Of a DNA stretch of 64,000 bases, positions 25,816-40,628 are shown in pieces. Source of the DNA: Albula goreensis (Eukaryota; Chordata; Actinopteri; Albuliformes; Albulidae); NCBI GenBank assembly GCA_022829145.1, contig CM040755.1, positions 16,136,063 to 16,200,062 on the forward strand, written 5' to 3'. Position 1 is the stretch's first letter; every line of letters begins with the position of its first letter. The notes below the pieces were generated by a model. It had not been told where the DNA came from, made no database searches, and saw only the letters and a list, made by a program, of their open reading frames with translations. The translations under genes were made by a program, and so were the position numbers.

Positions 25816-28800
25816 CATGTTTGATGTTGATTACACAAACTAAAGAAAGAGTACAGCTCAGATGAATAAATGAATATAAAATGCTTTTCAGTGATTCATA
25901 CACTGATGTACAGCCTCCTGTCCTTGGGTGCTACTGATTTCAGTGGCTGGGTGGACATTAGTTGCCCGTTGGCCTAGTGTGTGCTGTGAGTTAACCATGC
26001 AAGCCTGTTGTGTCCTCCTCAGCAGGAGGCTGATGGACAGACCACTGTCACCTGCAGGAGTCTCAGGTATCAAAACTGAGCAACGGACAGAGTGCCCAGA
26101 TCTGAGTGCATGTCAAAGAGAGCCCTGATTTTTCTGCCTTTTTTCTCAGAGATGGTAGAAAGTAAAAGTTTATTTGCATGCAGAAGGCAGGTTGATGGAG
26201 TGACTCAATGTATCCATATCTATACAAACTTTGAGGAAATAAGTTATCAGAAACTACCACCTCATAAGTAGAAGTTGGTCATTTTCAGTGTATGGTATTG
26301 CCCAGTGTCAGGTGAACTCCTTATAAAGAACTCCAATGGCTGCAGTTACATTGTATTCAGGCATTCCTCTTTCTTGTTTTTCTTTCTCCTTTTCCTCATA
26401 ACCCACACCACGCTTCTTGGGATATTCATTCCTTTCAAGTTCCAAGAGACCCTTACAGATAGGCTTAATCCCACAGAAGAGGGACGCGGCCCCACTTCAG
26501 GGTGCCTCTTCATGGGAATTAAAGAAGAAAGAAGCAGGTCTGTTAGTAGGGAACAATAAGGTCTGAACAAACAAGCCACTTCTATTATCCAGGTTCCTTC
26601 AAAACAAATGGAATAGCAAAGCTATTTAACATCTAGAGCTGGCATCAAGAAGCAACAATGCAAAACATCTTCTCACAGTATGCTATCGAAGGAGCTCTGT
26701 GAAGTCGAGACTTTTTTTTTTTTGTTTGACTTTTTTTTTCAATTTCTATGACATGCTGGCTTGCCTGGTTTCCCTTTAGGCAGCAAACTATGCTGTATTT
26801 CACAGTTAATATAATTGGACAACATGGGATTAAATATACACACTATGAAAAATAGCAAAGGTGAAGTGAAGGCAAAGATGAGAAGTATAAAATTGTTTTT
26901 GTTTTCTATTTAATAGAATAATCTCAAAATACCTATATGCAGAAACTTAAGTGTGCATGAATTAAATAAGCATGTCTTCTGATTCAAATCTCTGATTTAT
27001 CCACCTTTAGCTTGACTTAGTATGGCAATGATGCTAGTGTATAAGAAACATGGACAGGATAGTGATATCATTATGTTTGAAAGTAACATAAACATGATGT
27101 GCACACCAGTCATATTTTTATTATGCTGTATTACAGCTGTTTTTATATGTAAGAGATTATCGTTCCTTAAATTCCAATGGTATTACAAAAAAAAAAAAAA
27201 TAATAAAATAATCTAATAAATTAGGACCAACAGTAGAGGTTCAATTTAAGTGAAGACATTGTCACTTCCAGATGAGATATTTGAGATGCAAGACTAATAT
27301 TGTCACATAATTACTGCAGCAATCATAAGGATCCCTTTCAAACAATTCTTGATTGCTCATCAATGTTTGTCTGAAGGTTAATGCCGGCCCCTAAGACTGT
27401 GCTTGAGAGATGTGAGCTCAGCCAGGAACTGTGTAAAACTGAGTAAAATGAAATGCTATTTTGCCTTTTAGTCATGTATTGATCATATTGATCAAATTGA
27501 CTGTTCTAGGTGGCATGGCCTTTTTATCCAGTGGCTATAAGAGCAGGACTCATATAACTGCCCATTCAAATGGGTGGAAACTGTGAATCAAATGAAATGA
27601 GTTACTTATTGCATTATCATCAGTGCTATGAGACAGAGCTACCATTAGTAGTTAGTTCTGTTAAAGTTGAAATAAACATAGTTGTATACATCAGCTACAC
27701 TGTTGCAAAGCTTTTTGGATTTACAGTTGGCATCCTTAACCAGGATGCATGAAGCATGGTGAGATACACGATGACCCTAATGTTTGTGAGATGAAGAGGC
27801 GCGTTATGGTGCTGACATCATATGTAACATGGTAAGGTGTGCATAGCTGATTATGACGCTCATGATTCTAAGTTGACATCAGCCTCACAGTGGAGCCTGA
27901 GCCCCATTGGGCCGGTGGTAACAGTGTTGGCTAGTACTTGGCTGGGTTCTGTCACACTGAGTTGATGCCTTCAATCACTGCACAGCATCTGTGGCTCTGA
28001 TGAGATCTCCTGGTTAGGCTAAAGGCACAATCAATCACATTAATGTGTCCTTACCATGTCCCCCCACCTTCAATCACTGCAGTAGGTTATGAATCTGGCC
28101 ACAGGTGTCCTCAATCACAGACTTATGCATTGAATTCACAGCATTGAAAAAACCTATCTGTGGCCTTGCAGATGTCACACGACAACTGTAATCATGGGAA
28201 GGAATTCTTTTTACTTTGTCAGTGCTGTTCTGCATACAGTATGCTTGAGTTTCTTGTCTGACGTTATCTGTCACCAATCAGACCTGTGATTACATTTGTG
28301 TTAAAGCAAATCACTTAAGATAGAATTACAGGTTTTAATGAAAGAATTACAGTCTTTGAATTCTCAGATCTATGCTGTTATTGAAAAAATAATGCTAAGA
28401 AACAGATAGAAATGAGACACTCACTGCTGCAAAAAGAAGACAAAGAATGTGTGACATGCCCAGATACGGTTTCCGTCACTGCGCTGCTTAAAAAAGCAGC
28501 TAATGCTTATTGATGTCATTGTCCTGAGAGAATTGGTGCTGTATATGGCTGTATACGTATAGGTTAAACATGAGCAACTGATCTGGTCAGATTGGAGAGT
28601 AGAATCTAGTGTCCTATTGGCCTGTCGGGCAATACCTGGGCTGGAGTAAATGTAAAATGTGGGCCAAAGAATGTTCTTCAGATCCATTTTATATCACAAA
28701 GACTTTAACAAAATCAGCCTAATAAAATGTCTTCTTTTTTCTTTCTCTGACCTCATTAACAGTTCATAACTGCTTCAGCCTTTGCCAGTCTCAGCTGTTA

Positions 28801-31800
28801 AAGATTCACTCCAGAGAACAGAGCACCACTGTTCCATGCAGTCAGCCTTGCTGGGTAAAATCCCAATGTACATGTGTAAGAGCATGATATTGTTGAAATT
28901 AAACAAGTTTTATTCAATATTAAACTATATTGTTGTTCTACTGCACTCACTGGTCATCTGTGTACACCACAGACATTTTAACTTTCACAAAGCACAGCCT
29001 AATCCTATCATGCAGTAATCATTTGGTACATTTATATGAAACATTTGCTGATACTAGACCCAATGTCTGACAAATATGAAGAAGGGAGGGAGGCATGTAG
29101 CAGCAAGCCAATACTAAATATCATGCCTTTGCCACAGCATTGTTAATCTTTTTTATTTTTAATTTCATTTTGTTACTTCTTGTATAACTATAAAATGTGG
29201 CTCATGTATATTATTGATAAAAAACCCTCTAAGAAAAAATGTATTTTTAGTTCAGCTTAATATAAAGAGTCATATTAACACCTCTTCTTCGAAGAAAGAC
29301 TTTCTCTTCTAATTCTAAATCTAGACACATTAAAATGTAAAATATCATGCTTGTATTGAATGTAATTAATGATGCAAAGGTGAAGCAAGTATATCAGTGC
29401 TTTAAAAATGTAGCAATCAGCTTGTATGTTTCCTGACACAAGTAGTATTGCACAACATTTGGTGTAAAGATTTAATGCTCTCATTGCAATGAATTGTTTA
29501 CAGATGTCGTCATGTTGAAGAATAAAATATTTTTTGGCTGTTGCTTGCCAGATAGCTTGACATAGATTGACATTTGCGCATGAGTAAAAACAATTCTACA
29601 CTACAAATACCAATATGCCATTGGAGACATAGCAATGTGACTGTAGTGCACAACTCGCCTGCCTGTTTGTAACAGATACAGTGTGTTTACCTGCTTTTGT
29701 AAGCCATACACACTAATTAGGATCAAGTGCTGTCAGATCTTTGGGCTAATGAGAGCATTTTACACATGCTTTGATTGCTTTGACCTAAGTGATAATTGGT
29801 TTGAAAAGTATTCAAAAACGCTTGGTAGTATAGGACCTATTGACCAGAAGGACACTGCTACCAATGCTCACTTTATATTTACTGATAAAAACCACTTTGG
29901 ACACTCCATGTTTTATCTTTGCCTGAGGGTTGCTCAGGACCTGTTTGAAGAAAAACTTCAATTGGCTTATCAGCCTTATGTGCTAATTAATGAGGTGAGA
30001 TGATCAAGACACATGCTGTGTGTGTGTGTGTTTCTGGTTAGCATACTTTGTATGGATAAATGTTGTTATGCTAATTATTACCAAAATGAAATGAGACAGA
30101 CCATACATCGAAGGACACAAACAGGGAGAGTTGTGTTGACTTTTCCTATGAGCAGTTATATATTGAAGGGTATGTTTGACATATGTGTGGTGATACTTTA
30201 TTGAAATGGAAAACATTGCAACAATTAAGATACCCATTATTTGTGCCTCTTACACTTCTTAGAGATCCTGCATTTGGTAGCTGTTTAAAATACATTATAT
30301 AAGTATTTGAATGAATTTCTATATTAAATGAATAGGATTTATCTGTTTTTTTTTTCTGAGATTCTGATGTCTGGAGTGTGAGTGTGGGCATAGAGAATTA
30401 GGCCGTGCCCTCTGTGAGTTGGTATGCCTACATTCTGTGCATTTGTTTTTATTGCCTGATGCCTGTTATGTCCCTCTCCTGATTTATTAAAATGCCTGTA
30501 AACCATATTAATTTACTGTTTAAGCCTAAAAAATTATACTTTTAGCAATACATAAGATTTTAGACCTAAAGTTAATCTGTTTTATATGATCATTCACATG
30601 AGAGGAACTTCTACATGCAGGTGGGATGCAGAATGATTTGATGTTGATTTGTACAGGCAAAACTCTTCTGCTACATGCAGACTGGGAAATGGCAGTATAC
30701 CAATGTATTGTCATAATAAACTGCATTTTGTATGCATAACATATGTGTGATACATGGCCTGCAAATGCCCAGATCTAGTACAAATCCATATTTAACAGTA
30801 AAATTATATGTGGGTTAGGACCTGATCAATTTTTAAAGTGTATGAAAATAGTTCTATAACCTGTGGATGTGAAGTTAGTCTAGCAGAAAGGGGATGAACG
30901 TCGAAAAGACAACATTCAGCCTCTTGTGAAATCCACTTGAGAAACTCCAGACTGAGAGCCACTGCACCCACCTCACTCTACATGGAAACAGGGCTGGCTG
31001 GGACATTGTGAAAAACATTTCAGCTTTAAAATCAGAAACAATAAAACAGGGATACCTCGATAAATTACCGATTAACGTAAGTTTCTATGAAATTCTTTAT
31101 GAAAAGTAATGGTTGTGTTAATAATAAAAGGTCACAAAATCTTAAAAAAGGACAGGGAATTCTTGAAATAACTGCTTCAGCTGGAGTATATTAATGTTAA
31201 TGATAGTTCAGCTATGTTGCACTGCTTCACTCAATATATGCTCTCGTATGACTGCTATGATCTCAAACAGTCCAATAAATTCTCTTCAAGATCACAAAAT
31301 ATTTATTTGATCAATATGTTTACATAAAAATAAATCAGATCTGTGAGAGTTAATGACAGTTGGTGCTTAAAACTGACCTTAGCCTAGTAGGTATGTTACA
31401 GTGTTAGCTGTGGTATTTCTCTTGATTTACAAACAAACAGTTAATTACCCAAATAATCCATAACAACCAAGATGGCTAAATATGTTCTTTATTTTCTGTA
31501 AGCATTATTTTTTATTACATCATTGTACATAACTGACCTATATATAAACATTATATAACATTATCAGTGCAGTAGAACATAGCTGTGTTCAAGGTATACT
31601 GATAATATAATTAATTCATTTTTATTGATTTGATATTTAAATTTATACCGATCTGCATTTAACTGTTTTTTAACTCAAGAAAAATGTTACAAAGTACTAT
31701 TTTACTTTACATAATTTGCAGGAAGCACAATTCTGTAAATACCACTTTTTCCTTGCTTTAAATGACCTGTTTTATTACAAACTTGTATTTATTTGTCAGC

Positions 31801-33636
31801 ACAGCAAACATTTAGGATAAATGTTGATTGAACAGTGGAAGTGTGATGGCCCCTGTGGCATTATATATTTAGTGACCAGAAGTATACTGCTAAAGCTGCA
31901 TGTTCTCTAGATATGAGCTTTTAACATTAAAAAAGCAACAATTCCATGTTACTGTACTGCTATTATTATTTTCTGTTTTAATGTTTTAATTAAATCAAAT
32001 TGTATTCTTAATTACATTTTTAAGTTGTGACAGCAAGTATTTATTTCTATCTCGACACCTAACTATTAAACTTGGCACCTCCACTTAGTGTGCAACTATT
32101 TAGCTGGTTATTTGTGTTTTTGCAGATCTTTCACTCATGCTAGTAGGAAAGCAGGAAATCAAGAACCATGACTGTAATCACAAGGTTCATGAAAAAGGGC
32201 ATGTGGAAATGATGGAGAAAGGCAGTGTGTTGCATCCAACTGAATGTCATAGCCATGAATGTGCTGTTTGCGGGTTGCTGAATCCAAGGAGGAAAAAAAT
32301 GTGGATCCTAAAGCTTTTCCCACAAAAATATTTATCGGGCCTTCCAGATGGGAGGTCTTTGAAGCACATTTCACTCCCTCAGTCAAAAGTAACTGCAGCT
32401 TCACACATTTGCATGCTGCATGGCACTTCTGGCAGAGTTCCAGTGTGATATGATCATTTATTTAATTAAAACATCCAGAACACCACAAGCAGGGATTGAC
32501 AGAGAGTTGATGTGAAAAATTACAAAATGCTGACGACAACAGGGAACAGATTAATCCCATTATTCCTCCATGTTTTCCATGCATAGTGAATGCGTACCTC
32601 TATTCTTTATTGACCTTTTGCTATGGACCCTGAACCATACGTCATAGCAATTGCAGATGGTTTAGAATGTGCAGAGGGCATAATTTGTTTTAAATTTTCA
32701 TAGTGTAAAGCTTTTTTCCTTTTCTTTGAAAGAGCTGTTAGCAGCCAGTTTGAAAATGTCTGTGGGTTATAAGTATTTATCCCCTACTCTCTCCTATAGG
32801 TTCTTTTGTAAATGGCACATCCACATTCATTTCAAACAAAGGCCATTGTGGCCATCTTTTCTGTGTGACAGTAAATAATGATTGGTGTGCCAATACATGA
32901 ATTCAACTTGGTAATAATGGTGTGACCCATTTTATTTTATGAAAAAATAGTCATTTTCTAAGAATCTGAGATGATTATAGCATGAGCTGCAATAAGAAAT
33001 AATTATATAGTTCAGAAAAATATACTCAGAATAAAGTTTACAGAAACCATGAAAAGCATAAAGCATCCCAGATCAGTACAAAGAGCTGATATTAATTTAA
33101 ACTACTCATTGGGCTGTTCAGCAGTTTAACTGAGAAGTCTGTGTGTGCACTATATGGGTAGCTGGCTGATTTTTAAAATAATTTCATCACCACTATGATA
33201 ACTAACCTTCAGAAATCTAAATGTGATAAATGTGGTGCAATTTGAGCTTATCCATCAACAATGACCTCTTGCAAAGTTTTCTGATATGGGGTGACCTTTA
33301 GTTGCAGCTTGTTGCCAATACTACTGGCAGGAGTGTTTGCTGTAATTACTTTTGCAGTAATTTCCAGTTTTTCAACCCTGAACTCATCCCAAATATCTAG
33401 TCTCACACACCTATCCTCTTTATCTACAAGCCCTCATTTCTCTGCAAACTGAAGATGTACTGGAGATGACATGTTGCCTATGTTAGTGGATGCTGCCTAT
33501 GTTACCTCCAAAGGTACTTGGCCGACCAGGGCTGGCCAGTAGACAGTGTTGAGACTAACCATTAACACTGAGATAGGGCTAACCATCAAAGCCATATCTT
33601 TCCCTTGTGAGGCAGGGCCAATCGATGCTTCAGCAG

Positions 33637-33712
33637 TGTGGACCTCTGGCCATAGCTAGTAATGGCAGGGCTAGGGCTAGGACTCAAACACACGGGGTGC
33701 AGGGCTCACACG
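33637..33712 (-). mobile_element. Degenerate tRNA-derived SINE fragment (copy 1)
   Basis: On the minus strand it carries a B-box-like gtttgagtcct, followed by a body that matches the copy at 52739-52839. The shared + strand text is gtggacctc..gccatagc.a.taatggca, with ggact and gggctcaca downstream. The two copies define a dispersed family. Assignment to a named SINE is not possible by eye. Confidence 0.4.
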
Positions 33713-35597
33713 TACTTCTTAAATAAATATCTTGCTGCATGAGGACCCTAGAAACCCTCATATTTGTACTATTTTAAAGTAATTTAAATGTACGTTGTTC
33801 TACAATCTTTCCTAAAAGCCCAGAGTGAAGTATGTTATTTACACATAAAATAACATAGATTTATATACTGTTGTCAGATGTAAGTCAATTAAACAGATGT
33901 AAAGAGTTGTGGTTATTTGAGGAGTCCAATATTTACACACACATTCAACATTTAAAATTGAAAAACATTAATATATCTATTTGTGCATGCTTGTATGCAA
34001 TACAAGGCAAGTGTCCATGGCAACTTTTTGCAGTTTTGATCTCATGTCAAATAATAGCAATAGTCATCACATTTTCTATTCATTACATACTCTTCTTCCC
34101 ATCCATTTTCTCTGTTTTACCTCATGGAAACACAACATGTTTGTTATTTTCCCTTTAGCGTGAAGCCCAAAAGCTTATATAATTGCTAAAGACAGACCAT
34201 CACCAATACTTTACAGAGAAGAATACCTAAAGTTCCACAGAGTTCTGCAATCACAAGCTCTGCTTGAACACATTAGAATTCCTCGGGGGTGTCATTTTTA
34301 GCTCAAAAATCCTTTGCACCTCAATTGTGGGTGCATTTTAATGGGTACATCAATGCAAATATTTGTCAAATTTTTAAATCCTAAAACATTCATCTTCATA
34401 TTGATTTTGATAATTTGATAACAGACAGCTGTGTAAGCTGTAACATGTACATAGGAGAGTGTAAATTTGGTTTCTGAGTAGAAAGCTGTAAGCTTGATAT
34501 ATGCATTGGCAATGCTATCATACCCTTGAGAAAAATTCTTTACCTGGATTGTAGATATCCACCTGCCAAAATGCATATGACATCCTCAAATGGTCACTTT
34601 TAATTCAACTCCTAATAGAGTTTAGTAAGAGTAAGTTGTACGTTTAGTTGATTTAACACTGAATATTTTGCTGTATGGGCATGTTACTCTGGATGGGAGT
34701 GACAGAAAAAAAAGAATAATTTATCATGGTCTAAAGCCAAAGAGAAAAAATTGTGCCACAAAAAATCTTTTGGCATTTTTTGGTGAGTTACACAGGGGAT
34801 ATTTGCTAAGACGCTTAGGTAGCCTACATTCAGTCCTGAGACCACATATCCAGAAGAGGGTAGAGCTGCCAGATGGTCTATTGCAAGGTGTGCTGATAGG
34901 AGAAAAGCCATTTCCAGCAGAGAGGGCAGTCAGTGCTCTCTCTTCTCTGACGAGTCAGTTTTTTATATGAGATTTGCTTAGATTACTCTGTTCTGATGTG
35001 GCTGTAGCACTGACTGAAAAAGAGCAAAGCTATCGCCGAGATCAGCGGATGGGAGTGAACCCTTCCCCTTCCTCTCTTGCGTGGCTAGGTCAGCACAGCT
35101 GTCATGTCAAGAACCAGTGGCCTCTGGGGATGTGCTCCGTGCTGCACTGTGATACGCAGAGCTTTAGATGAGTCTGTCAAAGTCGTTGGTTTCATCGGGT
35201 CCTGGCCATTCATTGCCAGCTTCTGTCACACTCTCCACCAAGAGATGGGGTCACCACATCTGTGGCTATTGCCTCCATGCATCATTTTCAGAGAAGAAGT
35301 ACTTTGGATTTGACCCACAAGTTCACACTTTTCTCTCTTGTCAATTGTCTCCTACTTGAAGTCTTTCTGTGGGTAAAGCTCAGTATACTTCATGGATTAT
35401 TAATAAAAGTGAGTTGATAATTTTTGTGGATGACAAATATTCATTCTAATCTCTGAAAACAATGGACCTCTAAATCTATCTATGCACCATCAAAGAAATG
35501 ACTACAGTGTCCTTCCCTTGTCTAGCCACCAGTTTAAATAAAGTCTTTAGATACTCTGGATTATTTTTCCTTTTTCCTATTTTGACATGGGCCAGCT

Positions 35598-35629
<32 letters not shown>

Positions 35630-35641
35630 CACACACGCACG

Positions 35642-35714
<73 letters not shown>
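35598..35714. repeat. (CA)n microsatellite with CG interruptions
   Basis: About 117 bp of CA units containing four cacg interruptions near 35622-35646. The cluster of CG dinucleotides within CA favours Z-DNA. Confidence 0.98.
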
Positions 35715-35716
<2 letters not shown>

Positions 35717-35859
35717 TATCGTAACATATGCATTTGACACATATGTCATGGTTGGTGGGTACTCAGTAAGGCAGGAAAAGTTCACCTTAAATTTCTACTT
35801 TAGATTAATAAATAAATATTATGAACATTTTGTTTTAAATAGACTCAACACCATCCTGG

Positions 35860-36105
35860 GTAAAGATAAGTGTTACAGACAGCTCCCTTTAGCGAGTGCA
35901 GATGAAGTGGCAAAAAAGTCATTTTGTGAGTTGTTAATCCCAGCTGCCCTCTTAATGAGAATGTCCTGACAGTGGAAGATGGAGTCACGGGGCCTTGGGA
36001 AGATGGAGCAGGCTGCTTCTTTCCAGAGGGCCCCAGTGCTGGAAAGGCGTCCGTCTCAGAAACGCTTTCAGCTCTCTGGAGCCCTGCCCACTCATTAGGG
36101 GCCAT
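35860..36105. promoter_or_regulatory. Candidate conserved non-coding element
   Basis: Unique, GC-balanced block immediately before the 8-bp tandem array, with retained CpGs (tagcgag, tcacggg, ggcgtccgtc, aacgct). An 86-codon minus-strand frame covers it but has no recognisable similarity and no splice context. Confidence 0.22.
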
Positions 36106-36111
36106 TTAGAT

Positions 36112-36159
36112 GGTCAATTGGTCAATTGATCAGTTGGCCAATTAGTCAATCAGTCAATT
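36112..36159 (+). repeat. Six-unit tandem array of an 8-bp motif, consensus RGTCAATT
   Basis: Consecutive octamers ggtcaatt, ggtcaatt, gatcagtt, ggccaatt, agtcaatc, agtcaatt, without spacing. The fourth unit contains a CCAAT core. The units vary at one or two positions each, so the array is old or constrained rather than freshly slipped. Confidence 0.85.
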
Positions 36160-36985
36160 AGTCCCCGGAGGAGAAGCCTGTGTAAAATGAGCTCAGCAAT
36201 CAATTGAAATTTCATTCACTTTCATTTTTTGTTTAATCTCTCTGAGTATTGATTTATACAGTCTCCATGGTGGTGCTCCCTCTATTTCTGTCTTGTTCTA
36301 CTTTGTCAGTTTCATTTTCTGCTGTATTTGAACATCATCTTAAATTGTGAATCCATAGTCTTTGTGTGAGGATTTTGAGTTCTCCCACCCTCCCAGCCTC
36401 TGTTGCTATGGTGTTGTGCTAATGGTCCTCATTCTGGGACATGCATGGGCTACTGCACGGTTTAATGGTGATAAACTGCGGCCAGCTCAAAATATTCAAT
36501 CTAGTGAGTATTTTTCCCCTGTTCAAAAAAAAAAAAATGATAAAAGTGCGATGAAGAGAAAATGAGTTTCATGTTCAATAGCCCCAAAAGTGATCTGTTC
36601 AATGGGAATTTCATCATGAGACTTGGCTCCATTCAGAGAAATAAACAGAGGTATTGATTTTTATTGTATGAATGTGTCCAGTTTGCCTTTGATATTCATG
36701 TCTTCAAGTTCTTCTGGTAATGGATGATCACAACCCTGGCAATTGTCCTGTTCTAAGCCAAATGTATTTACTCACTATACAGCATAAACACAACATAGCT
36801 GTTTATTTTATTTATTCATTTTTTCCATTTGCTCAGGGCGGTAACACACTGTGATCATTCCTGCACTGATAATGAGAAACTGACTGATCTTGACAGATGA
36901 CAAAATGCTCAAAATTTGCTGTCAGATGAGATCTTCCTCAGTGTCCCTGTGCCTGTTCAGGGCACATTCTCTTCAACAGCTTTCA

Positions 36986-37094
36986 CATTGGCCAACATAC
37001 AGAAACACCTGACTCTGCCATGTGGTCTGAACATCATCAGCCATACAATCTCTATAGTATTCATGGGACACTTTGTGTGAATTCTTATGGCCAG
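36986..37094 (+). repeat. Inverted segment pair, arm A
   Basis: Matches the reverse complement of 38487-38565 at 76 of 79 aligned bases, apart from a 30-bp extra block in this arm (37029-37058). Shared landmarks are ttggccaacatacagaaa, cctgactctgccatgtg and tcatgggacactttg. A 9-bp direct repeat, tcaacagct, flanks the arm (36973-36981 and 37116-37124) and could be a target-site duplication. No transposon protein or named family is recognised. Confidence 0.85.
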
Positions 37095-38313
37095 GATGAA
37101 ATCTCAGACATTTTCTCAACAGCTAATTGGGGGAATTTTGTTCCACATGCATTTGTTTACCAAAACATGGGTTGTGATCTTCTTATTCCTCAGATCCAAG
37201 GTACTTAACTAATTTGGAACAGAGCCAACTGTGTAAGTACCTGCTTAAATGTATGATGATACAGATACCTGAATCCAAATTCAAAATATAATGCCAGCAA
37301 TATATGGTGGCCTTTTGTTATTTCCTTAGCTCACACATGACATACACATGGTACACTTGTACAGCTGTTTGTTTGAGTCAGTGCATGTGATAGAGAAAGG
37401 CAGAGAGAGAGGTACAGAGAGTGGATGTGGCTGAGAAGGCACGACTCTCTCATGTTATAATGAGTTCTGTCCGCTGACTTCAGTCTCTAAAGTATTACAG
37501 CGTCCGTTGTTGAACAAAGTTAAATGGCAGACCTGAATAAATGATGAGTGTGTCCAGCACTGTGTTCCACCTGAGCCCATGCGCAGTGGGCAGCAGCTGC
37601 AGAGCTGAGTCCTGACTCCAGCTGGATCTCACTGCCACCTCACATTCTATGCCCAGCCAGCCCTCCCTCAGGGCCACGCTCAACCACTGGCATGGACTCC
37701 ATCAGAATTTTCCTTAGCTTTGTCCTCATCGACTCATGAGTTATTTATTTTTAATCACGCTCACAGTTTAGTGGATTCAGCAATCACAAAATTTTTCTTG
37801 GCAAACTGTTTATGAGAGGAAAAGTGACTGAAAAAAGTGACTTGTGATTAAAATTTAAGGACTAATACTAATTGTATTATAATAATTCAGACCATTATCT
37901 CAAATGATAAAAAGGAAAAGCACAGTAAGAAAAAAAACACAATTAGAATAAAATGCATATGCATATGTATCTGCTTTTGCAGTGGCCAAGCTACCTTACT
38001 TTTACATTAATGCTTATCATTAAAAAGGATCAGGGAAACAAAGCTGTGTGGAATATCACAACTATTAATGCAAGGAAGATACAGTGGAGACAAGGAAAAT
38101 GAACAGTGGGCAGTGTAGACATCATTGTGTGTCTCTCAGGCAAGAGTGAGTAATAGTGTTGGCCTACCATGGCTTCTGAGTATGCCTTTCCTAGGGTTAA
38201 GTTATATTCTTTCTTTAATTTTTAATCATTGTATTGTTGTGTTTCTGTAATGGTTTGTGTCATTCTTATGTAGGATGCACAGGTTTTGCACAACAATAAT
38301 GCATTATCCAGTA

Positions 38314-38468
<155 letters not shown>

Positions 38469-38486
38469 ATTTGGCCAATATATATA

Positions 38487-38565
38487 CTGGCCATAAGAAT
38501 TCACGCAAAGTGTCCCATGAATAGATCACATGGCAGAGTCAGGTCTTTCTGTATGTTGGCCAATG
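38487..38565 (-). repeat. Inverted segment pair, arm B
   Basis: The reverse complement matches 36986-37094 with three substitutions and lacks that arm's 30-bp block. It begins 18 bp after the 14-mer that closes the CA tract. In between is tggccaatatatatactggcca, which is nearly palindromic. Confidence 0.85.
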
Positions 38566-40628
38566 CAAATTTTGTCAAATATATATTATTTTGTGTAATT
38601 GGTCTCTGATTTCTGACCCATTTTGTATAGATGAACCTTGTGTTGGTGTGCGTTAGTGTGAAAAATGGTACAAATGGTAGGAAGCATTGTATTAAAATGC
38701 ATTTGATACCAGTGAAATGTTCTGATGATGGCCAGTTTGATAAAACATCACCAAATATGTAATCCAATACAAGTGTTCAATATTTTGGAGATTTTAATAC
38801 TGGGAAACCACTATGGATCTATTTCTCTGTCTGCCCAAGCCTGTGGTTTCAGAACTCCTTTGTACTTCATACATTGGCTCAGATTATTTTTCCTTTCTGA
38901 CTACAAATCAGCTTTTCTTAGAAATTTTTTCAAGTAATAATTTTCAGTCAATTAACAACTGATGGAATTAACCATCTATAGTCTGAGTGACACACAGGGT
39001 GAATTAAAAACCCAAAGCAAATTTTTAATTAAAAAATAAACATGGGAAAGCTTGAAAAATCTGTTTTTGGTGACTGAAATACACAACTGGGAAAAAGTGG
39101 GAGAGCAGGACACATAGTAAATTATTTAGCATGTAAAAACAAACATGTTATATGAGGAAAATACAGAAGGGAGAAAGACAAAAGAAAGCAAAGGAGAAAA
39201 TACATTCTCTCAGTTTGGTATAGACTGGCAAACAGGAGTCACTGGTGAGCAGTAACACATGGTTATCCCCAGGGACCAAATCCTTCCCTTCCTGTGTGGC
39301 ATTATGGCCCATAATGCATTGGCCAAAGGGACTACAGTTACTGTTTGATGCTCTATAGTGAACTGAACTGCATGCATTTTATGTTTATTCATTATATTTT
39401 CACCAGTGGCTTTCAGCTTTATGAGAGAAAGTATCAAATATGTGCAGGGAAAGGAGTAGGGCCTCAACTTTCTTTCTTGTGCAAAGAAGACAAGAGCCGC
39501 CTTTATCTCCTCTGTAGGGCCCTGATACACCCTGCACAGACAAAGTTCCATTTATGTCTCTCCAATAAACATCAGCACCAAGTACCAGCAGCCTTCTCCC
39601 CAGCAATTAGGTCTATCAGCTGCAAACAGAGGACCCTCAGACAGTGGTCCGGATACTAGCGAAGTGTTATAAATAATAGTCAACTTGAGGTTATGGGAAA
39701 GAGTGATCACTTACTGGTGCGCCTCTAACTTTGACAGCATTTACAAATCCAGTTTATATGTTGCAACTGAGATAATACCCACATATTCTCTAATGGCTTT
39801 CCAGCTGGTCTCCTTTTCACTTCATGTGAAACATTAATTATATTGGTGCATATTTGTTAGCAGTGAGCCAACTCCACAATAATCACACTCTTGCTGTAGC
39901 TGCAATATTTTTTTATCTTTAAGTTGGAAACCGTCATACAGTCAGGTCAGAAAAGTTTTAATCGCACTTGCTTTCTAATTTTATTTTCTGTAATGCTAGC
40001 TAGCTATGTTGGGCAACTAATACATTGTTGTGTTTGTGCATTGTACCATGTAGTGGGGGCAAAACAGAGATTTGTACTGTTCATTCATTGATTGGTAGTT
40101 AAATGATTATCTGTTTTAACTACAAATCTGTCTAAAATATTCATGAAAATTTCCAAATTACCTTTGAGTTGCAGAAGGTGTCCATATTAAATTATTATGG
40201 CTTATAGGGAATAATATTTCAGCTATATATGAGAGAAATGGGTTGAAAACTCTCATGTCTTATGCTCCATGTAAAATTATACCCATGTTTGAAGATCTAC
40301 AAGTCTTCTAATTGCAAGTGGATGAAAAAATACACAAGTGATTTCCAGTTTTTGCTCCCATATAGCAGGTGAAAAAGTAGTGATGTGTTGTGTTAATGGA
40401 ACATTGCATTATGTTTTATTTGTAAAAACATGGCACCTTTGTGCCCTTTGACACTTGCCATTTCTTTATAGTGCTTGGTAAATGTCTGTGAACAGTTTTT
40501 AATTGAAATACTTCATTATCAAGCCATAGTGAAACGAGGAAAAGTGTTTGCTGTTTTTTGAAAATAAAAGGACTGCCAAATGAAAGGACTGCTATCGCTC
40601 TAATCTGCCTGTTTGTCTCTCCTTTCAG

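Noticed and set aside
36986..37080. Arm A read as a coding remnant (LANIQKHLTLPCGLN...)
   Set aside because: Open for only about 30 codons, the 30-bp indel versus arm B keeps frame by chance, and no protein family is recognised.
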